From an uncultured Clostridia bacterium (lineage in GTDB: Bacteria; Bacillota; Clostridia; Oscillospirales; Ruminococcaceae), in assembly GCA_947625455.1 (NCBI GenBank), contig CANQOJ010000031.1, positions 1 to 16,568 of the forward strand: a stretch of 16,568 nt of DNA, given 5' to 3'. Shown here one piece after another: positions 12,811-16,568 of the stretch (position 1 is its first letter; each line of letters begins with the position of its first letter). The translations under genes and the position numbers were made by a program. The notes beneath the pieces were generated by a model, which did no database searches, had not been told where the DNA came from, and saw nothing but the letters and a program-made list of their open reading frames with translations.

Positions 12811-14972
12811 TTTTTTTAGCTGACACCAGCTTGACGAGTGAACAGGACTTAATCGACAAGCTCGTTCAAGCAGGGTGGGAATACACCAAAGAGTATGTGA
12901 GCAAACCTAGAGAAGACCGCGAAACTAAATATGTAGGCGTGTTCAAACGTGAAATTCAGCACCCTAAAATCTACATCAAAAACAAATCTTTTGTAACCAA
13001 AAATTTTTCGGTTACAAAGGGGAAGTTGGCGAACCGCATTAAATCAGGGGTTGCGGACGGGGGCGAAACAGTATATGGGAATCCCATAGTGGATATTGCC
13101 CCCGTCCAATCCCTCACTGAAGTCCGTTCCCTCGATGAAATTGTCCCTGCCGAAAAATCCCCCGCTATTTCAGATATTTTATCTATCAGCCGCATGAGGC
13201 TGGACGGCAGTGCCCTTGTTCTGGCTCTGGACACAGAGTTCTACTATTTGACGGAAGATACGCGGTCTGTGCTTACCTGGCAGATTGCGTTCATTGAACC
13301 GAGCCGCCCTGAATATGTGCAGGAGCTTGTCTTTGCGTCAACTGACGGCAAGCGTATCTCAATAAGTTTCCTGCTCGCCTGGATTATTGAGCATTATGAC
13401 CTTTCCGAGCTTTATCCTGCAGGGTTTTCGTCCTTTGACTATCGGGAGACACGGCGTTGGGTTTACCATACAACTGATAAAAACGGAGCTGTTGTTTCGC
13501 ACGAGGTTTTGAGTGCCGATGAAGCTTGGGAAAAGTCTACTCTTGACGGTGAACGGGAGGTTCTTGCCCGCAACTTAAATAACTCAAATAAAGCCAAGCC
13601 GAACGCAGTCTATGGAAACGGCTTGGAATACGTTGATAAGTCCCGTATTGTTGACGGCTACGTTAATAACTTTAGTAAGTTCAACAAGTATGCTTTTCCT
13701 GTTATTCTTCTCTGTCATGCAGGAAAAGCCGACCTGACTGCTCTTTATCAGAAAGGTTCTGACGACTTTCTTCCTCGATTGTCTGACGTTCAAGGCGGTC
13801 TTGTTTCTCTGTCTGACTTCTTCCTGCATCCGCCTTTAATCGACCAATATTGGAAATTCTACCCTGTTAGTCTGACAGTCCGCGATACTATGTGCTTTGC
13901 TCCCGCCGGGCATAAATCTCTGGAGGCTCTTGGCAAAACTATCGGTATTCCGAAATTAGATGTTTCAGCAGACGACAAGAACGATATGTTTGGTTATCTT
14001 CACCGTGAGCCTGTCAACTTTTTTGAATATGCTATAAATGACAGTGTTATTGCTCTCTGTTTTGCAGGGGAGTTGTGGGGATATAATTCCAATATGCCCG
14101 TTACTGTTAGCGGCGCTGCTGTTCCTGTTATCTCTGAATATCTCGGTATTCCTGCGGACGGTTCAAAAGATGCCCGTGAGGCTTATAATAGGACATTACG
14201 CGGTTTACATAAAGTTAAGAAAGGACTTTTTGCAATACCTGATAAAGCAGGTTTTATTGAAAACACCTCACTCGAACCTGTCAATGATAATGCACGTATC
14301 CTGCAGAATTACGCTCAACAATCTTACAAAGGCGGTTATAATGGTTCTGTCATTATTGGCAAGTTTGATGGTGAACTGACACACGACTTTGACCTTGAAA
14401 ACGCCTATCCTACTTGTATGGCTCTTGTTCCTGACGTTAATTGGGCAGGTGATGTTATAGCAAATGAAATTGTTCACCGTGAAATTAAACTTCAGGATTT
14501 TAATTCGCCCTTTGACTTGATGTTCGGTTACATAAAGTTCCGTTTTCCCAAAAGCGTTGAATTTCCTTGTATTCCTGTTGCTGTCAACGGTTCTATGATT
14601 TTCCCCCGTTCATCTGACGGTCTTGACGGTGTTTACGCTTCGGCTCCCGAAATATATCTTGCCTTGCGCCTCGGTGCTGAAGTTTGGGCTGAACACGTCT
14701 ATGTTGGTGCGCCTCGGTACAATGCCGATGGTTCTCTTAGCCATTCTCTGCTTGCTACTGTTAAACAGCTGGTAAATGACAGGACGCTTGCGCAGAAATA
14801 TTTCGGAAAAAAGGCTCTTTTCGATTTGTTGCTGAAAACTGCCGTCAACAGTATATATGGAAAGACAGCTCAAGACCTAATTGACAAGGAAACTTGGAAC
14901 GCCCTTAACGGCAAAATGGAAAATATAGGCGGCAGTGTCTTGACTTCAGCGTTTTCTGCCAACGGCAGATAA
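12807..14972 (+). CDS. Family B DNA polymerase, N-terminal part (exonuclease, motifs A and B)
   Basis: The first 721 residues of a family B (DNA_pol_B_2-like) polymerase of mobile-element type. Proofreading motifs: Exo I ALDTEF (Asp142, Glu144), a plausible Exo II near CHAGKADL (303-310), and Exo III FEYAINDS (406-413). The YxGG-type linker reads SYKGGYNG (506-513). Polymerase motif A is DLENAYPT (Asp529) and motif B is KTAVNSIYGK (677-686). The frame stops with TAA directly after SANGR, before motif C, which lies in the next ORF in the -1 frame. The A-to-B spacing of about 148 residues resembles phi29-type protein-primed enzymes. The ribosome binding site is AAGGAG about 10 bases upstream. 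Codons ending in T are far more frequent than in the flanking operons, suggesting separate origin. Could be a protein-primed or a pipolin-type polymerase; I cannot decide. Confidence 0.82.
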   Translation: MIFLADTSLTSEQDLIDKLVQAGWEYTKEYVSKPREDRETKYVGVFKREIQHPKIYIKNKSFVTKNFSVTKGKLANRIKSGVADGGETVYGNPIVDIAPVQSLTEVRSLDEIVPAEKSPAISDILSISRMRLDGSALVLALDTEFYYLTEDTRSVLTWQIAFIEPSRPEYVQELVFASTDGKRISISFLLAWIIEHYDLSELYPAGFSSFDYRETRRWVYHTTDKNGAVVSHEVLSADEAWEKSTLDGEREVLARNLNNSNKAKPNAVYGNGLEYVDKSRIVDGYVNNFSKFNKYAFPVILLCHAGKADLTALYQKGSDDFLPRLSDVQGGLVSLSDFFLHPPLIDQYWKFYPVSLTVRDTMCFAPAGHKSLEALGKTIGIPKLDVSADDKNDMFGYLHREPVNFFEYAINDSVIALCFAGELWGYNSNMPVTVSGAAVPVISEYLGIPADGSKDAREAYNRTLRGLHKVKKGLFAIPDKAGFIENTSLEPVNDNARILQNYAQQSYKGGYNGSVIIGKFDGELTHDFDLENAYPTCMALVPDVNWAGDVIANEIVHREIKLQDFNSPFDLMFGYIKFRFPKSVEFPCIPVAVNGSMIFPRSSDGLDGVYASAPEIYLALRLGAEVWAEHVYVGAPRYNADGSLSHSLLATVKQLVNDRTLAQKYFGKKALFDLLLKTAVNSIYGKTAQDLIDKETWNALNGKMENIGGSVLTSAFSANGR

Positions 14973-15661
14973 TGCGCACGCATGCTTGCCTGACTACTGC
15001 CGGAGTTCGCTGTGTCTTGCTTGCTGCCATGAACGAATTGCACGCTCTCGGCTATAAGATTTATTCTGTTACAACTGACGGGTTTATAACGAATGCTCCC
15101 GAAGATGTCCTGAACGGCTTGCCTTTGTTCGGTTTCTCTGACTGCTTTCGTTCCGCTCGTAAAGCTCTTGTAGGTTCTGACGAGATGTGGTCTGAAAAGC
15201 ATCAACAAACGGACTTGCTCAACTTCATTACAAGAGGAAATGTTTCTCTGTCCCCTAACGGTGTATGCGCCCACAACAGTTTTGTAACAGGCTTTATAAA
15301 AGACAGCTATGAGGACAGACTTGCTCTTATGACTGTTGTTCTCGGCAGAACAGACCGCTGTAATTGCGTTAACAAGACGTGGACAAAATTTAGGAAGCTC
15401 GCCGACCGGAAGGCTCGTGCTGACTTTGGTGTCACAGAACGCGGCAGAGACTTATCTATGGACTTTGACCTGAAAAGAAAACCTGTTAAATCTTCTATGG
15501 AAACTGTTTTCCCTATTGTAGAGGGTGAACGGTTTGAAATTGTCAACTTTGATACTGAACCTTACGAAACGGTGTCTGAATATCAGCAGTACAAGAACGC
15601 GTCGAAAAAGTGTCTTAGAACTGAAAAGGATTGGTCGCTGTTCTTTGCAAAAGTTGAATAA
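14972..15661 (+). CDS. Family B DNA polymerase, C-terminal part (motif C, thumb)
   Basis: A 229-residue continuation of the polymerase. It begins MRTHACLTTAGVR, typical of the helix between motifs B and C, then carries motif C as VTTDGF (33-38), with Asp36 as the second metal ligand; the first Asp of the common DTD is replaced by Thr. The remainder, including FDLKRKPV, should be palm and thumb. The ATG overlaps the upstream stop (TAATG). Removing one base near 14969-14971 would fuse the two frames into about 950 residues. I see no slippery heptamer for programmed -1 frameshifting in the 14909-14972 overlap, so a mutation or sequencing error is more likely than recoding. Confidence 0.75.
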   Translation: MRTHACLTTAGVRCVLLAAMNELHALGYKIYSVTTDGFITNAPEDVLNGLPLFGFSDCFRSARKALVGSDEMWSEKHQQTDLLNFITRGNVSLSPNGVCAHNSFVTGFIKDSYEDRLALMTVVLGRTDRCNCVNKTWTKFRKLADRKARADFGVTERGRDLSMDFDLKRKPVKSSMETVFPIVEGERFEIVNFDTEPYETVSEYQQYKNASKKCLRTEKDWSLFFAKVE

Positions 15662-15719
15662 ATTGACAAAAATTAGACTGTATAAAAAGTCCAATCTCAG
15701 GCTGTCGAGAAGGTCTCAG

Positions 15720-16115
15720 ATGCACGCATTGAGCGCAGGGCGCTCAACGCTGAAACGGTGCTGCGGCGAACCATTGTTGCAGGCGTTGGCTGAACACAAA
15801 GACCGCCAAATGCAGTTTGCAGGTAAGCGTTTCAGCGAGGATTTTCGAGTATGCGGCTGTACCAGACCGCCGCGCGATACAACCTTAGATAATCGTAATA
15901 GGAAATATGCCGAGAAAGCAGGACTTCCGCATATCACAATACACGAGTTCCGCCACAGTCACGCGTCACTTTTAGCAAACGAGGGCATAAACATACAGGA
16001 AGTATCACGGAGAATGGGGCATAGCACTGTACAGGAAACGTGGAACAGATATAGTCACCTCTATCCCCGCGAAGAAGAACGCGCAGTGAATGTTTTGAAC
16101 AAGGTGCATATATAA
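15720..16115 (+). pseudogene. Tyrosine recombinase, C-terminal remnant
   Basis: The last third of a phage/ICE-type tyrosine recombinase. Homology is clear from about 15768: QMQFAGKRFSEDF, HEFRHSHASLL (catalytic His and second Arg), RRMGHSTVQETW (third His region) and NRYSHLYP with the nucleophilic Tyr. The N-terminal arm-binding and core-binding domains and the first catalytic Arg are missing, and the sequence upstream of 15768 is unrelated or frame-shifted, so this cannot recombine DNA alone. ATG 15720 is only the nearest start codon. It lies head-to-tail with the polymerase and just before a structured palindrome, as expected at the end of an integrative element. Confidence 0.8.
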
Positions 16116-16147
16116 AGTCTATACTTTTTCGGGGCAAAAACGGGGTA

Positions 16148-16180
16148 ATAAAAAAAGAAACCGCATAACAATGCAGTTTC
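16148..16180 (-). terminator. Terminator-like hairpin pointing left
   Basis: On the minus strand GAAACTGCAT, loop TGTT, ATGCGGTTTC (10 positions, one mismatch), then seven T. It faces the integrase remnant from the right; no gene in the window obviously uses it. Confidence 0.5.
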
Positions 16181-16258
16181 ACATTAGTGTGGTCGAGGCG
16201 AAGTGCGCCCATAATCGCGCGCGACACACTGAAACCGTAGTATTATGCGAAATTTTCT
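16156..16258. repeat. ~103-nt imperfect palindrome after the integrase remnant
   Basis: Paired arms, from outside in: AGAAA/TTTCT (16156-16160 with 16254-16258), CGCATAA/TTATGCG (16162-16168 with 16243-16249), GTTTCA/TGAAAC (16176-16181 with 16230-16235), GTGTG/CACAC (16187-16191 with 16225-16229), TCG/CGA (16193-16195 with 16222-16224). Internal loops separate them. It can form a long cruciform or RNA stem. Confidence 0.65.
16190..16203. other. Possible tRNA-3'-end-like attachment remnant
   Basis: TGGTCGAGGCGAAG resembles the reverse complement of a bacterial tRNA 3' end (reading CGCCTCGACCA, with CCA), the usual attachment site of tyrosine-recombinase elements. No further tRNA sequence follows, so the match is short and weak. 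Confidence 0.25.
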
Positions 16259-16387
16259 CCGCTGTCAAAAATCGTTTTGAGCTGTATTTTCGCAGCATCT
16301 GACTTTTCAATAAAATTTCAGTGTCAGATTCCCGATAATTTTGACAAAATATCGCCGAATGAATTTCAAAAATTTCACCTAATGGAT

Positions 16388-16416
16388 TTGCATAATTTGA
16401 CCGAATGTGGTATACT
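16388..16416 (+). promoter_or_regulatory. SigmaA-type promoter of the terminal ATPase gene
   Basis: TTGCAT (16388-16393), 17 bases, TATACT (16411-16416). It is followed by GGAGG (16437-16441) and a TTG start. The stretch between the palindrome (16258) and this promoter holds no gene that I can see. Confidence 0.65.
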
Positions 16417-16449
16417 GTACTTGTAAGTTCAAAATCGGAGGTGTTATTT

Positions 16450-16568
16450 TTGAAAAAGATAGCCGATAAATCAAGGTATAAACCTCGTGTAATAGATGCG
16501 GCGGTCGAGAAATACTTGTCAACATTCGGCGCGGTTTGCATTGAGGGTCCGAAATGGTGCGGAAAGAC
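16450..16568 (+). CDS. DUF4143-type AAA ATPase, 5' end only
   Basis: The first 39 codons of a gene cut by the window edge. From TTG 16450 (GGAGG eight bases upstream) the protein begins MKKIADKSRYKPRVID and reaches GAVCIEGPKWCGK, the Walker A motif (GPKWCGKT) of the ATP-binding DUF4143 family, common accessory-genome proteins of unknown physiological role in Firmicutes. Only the P-loop start is visible, so the family call rests on this characteristic GPKWCGK segment. Confidence 0.7.
   Translation, partial: MKKIADKSRYKPRVIDAAVEKYLSTFGAVCIEGPKWCGK

Noticed and set aside
14909..14972. Programmed -1 frameshift joining the two polymerase ORFs
   Set aside because: No X_XXY_YYZ slippery heptamer in the correct frame in the overlap and no obvious downstream pseudoknot; mutation or sequencing error is simpler.
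15663..15690. Promoter-like TTGACA followed by TATAAA after the polymerase stop
   Set aside because: The spacing is only 12 bases, far from the 17 used by every convincing promoter in this window.

Overview
The window looks like part of a defence island and a degraded mobile element in a low-to-medium GC Gram-positive bacterium, probably a clostridial Firmicute. The evidence is good AGGAGG-type ribosome binding sites, several sigmaA-type promoters with exactly 17-bp spacers, frequent GTG/TTG starts, and the families present (DpnI/DpnD, class III Fic, DUF4143-type ATPase, ICE-like integrase). This is inferred from sequence character; no 16S or housekeeping marker is present.

Left part (1-2600, minus strand). 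A compact operon runs dpnD, dpnI, then a DNA methyltransferase, with 1-4 nt overlaps. The dpnI-like gene is broken by a single missing base in an A run, and the methyltransferase stops early with its conserved C-terminal motif still legible beyond the stop. Just upstream, 1622-1901 holds debris of two other restriction-modification genes: a Dam/DpnM-like adenine methylase fragment and an HsdS-like fragment. Before that comes an intact class III Fic AMP-transferase with its own consensus promoter.

Middle (2620-8100, minus strand). A two-gene operon encodes an Eco57I-like methylase protein (653 aa) and a 1127-aa GIY-YIG/superfamily 2 helicase protein whose C-terminus carries a degenerate methylase-like segment. 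It has a promoter at 8073-8101 and a clear terminator at 2622-2652. Both proteins belong to a poorly characterised restriction module.

Right of centre (8500-12100, plus strand). A divergent mcrB-mcrC operon has its own promoter and terminator. This McrB carries two tandem EVE (PUA-like) modified-base reader domains before its AAA+ GTPase motor. With the DpnI relic, the island has held two modification-dependent systems (Gm6ATC and modified cytosine) beside classical methylases.

Right end (12200-16568). A mobile-element-like segment with different, U-ending codon use carries a family B DNA polymerase split by a frameshift between motifs B and C. Its leader is opposed by a convincing ~93-nt antisense RNA gene (consensus promoter, hairpins, terminator). 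A truncated tyrosine recombinase, a ~100-nt imperfect palindrome and a possible tRNA-derived attachment remnant follow. The window ends in the first 39 codons of a DUF4143-type ATPase with its own promoter. The polymerase plus recombinase plus defence cargo recalls self-replicating integrative elements such as pipolins, but that assignment is an inference.
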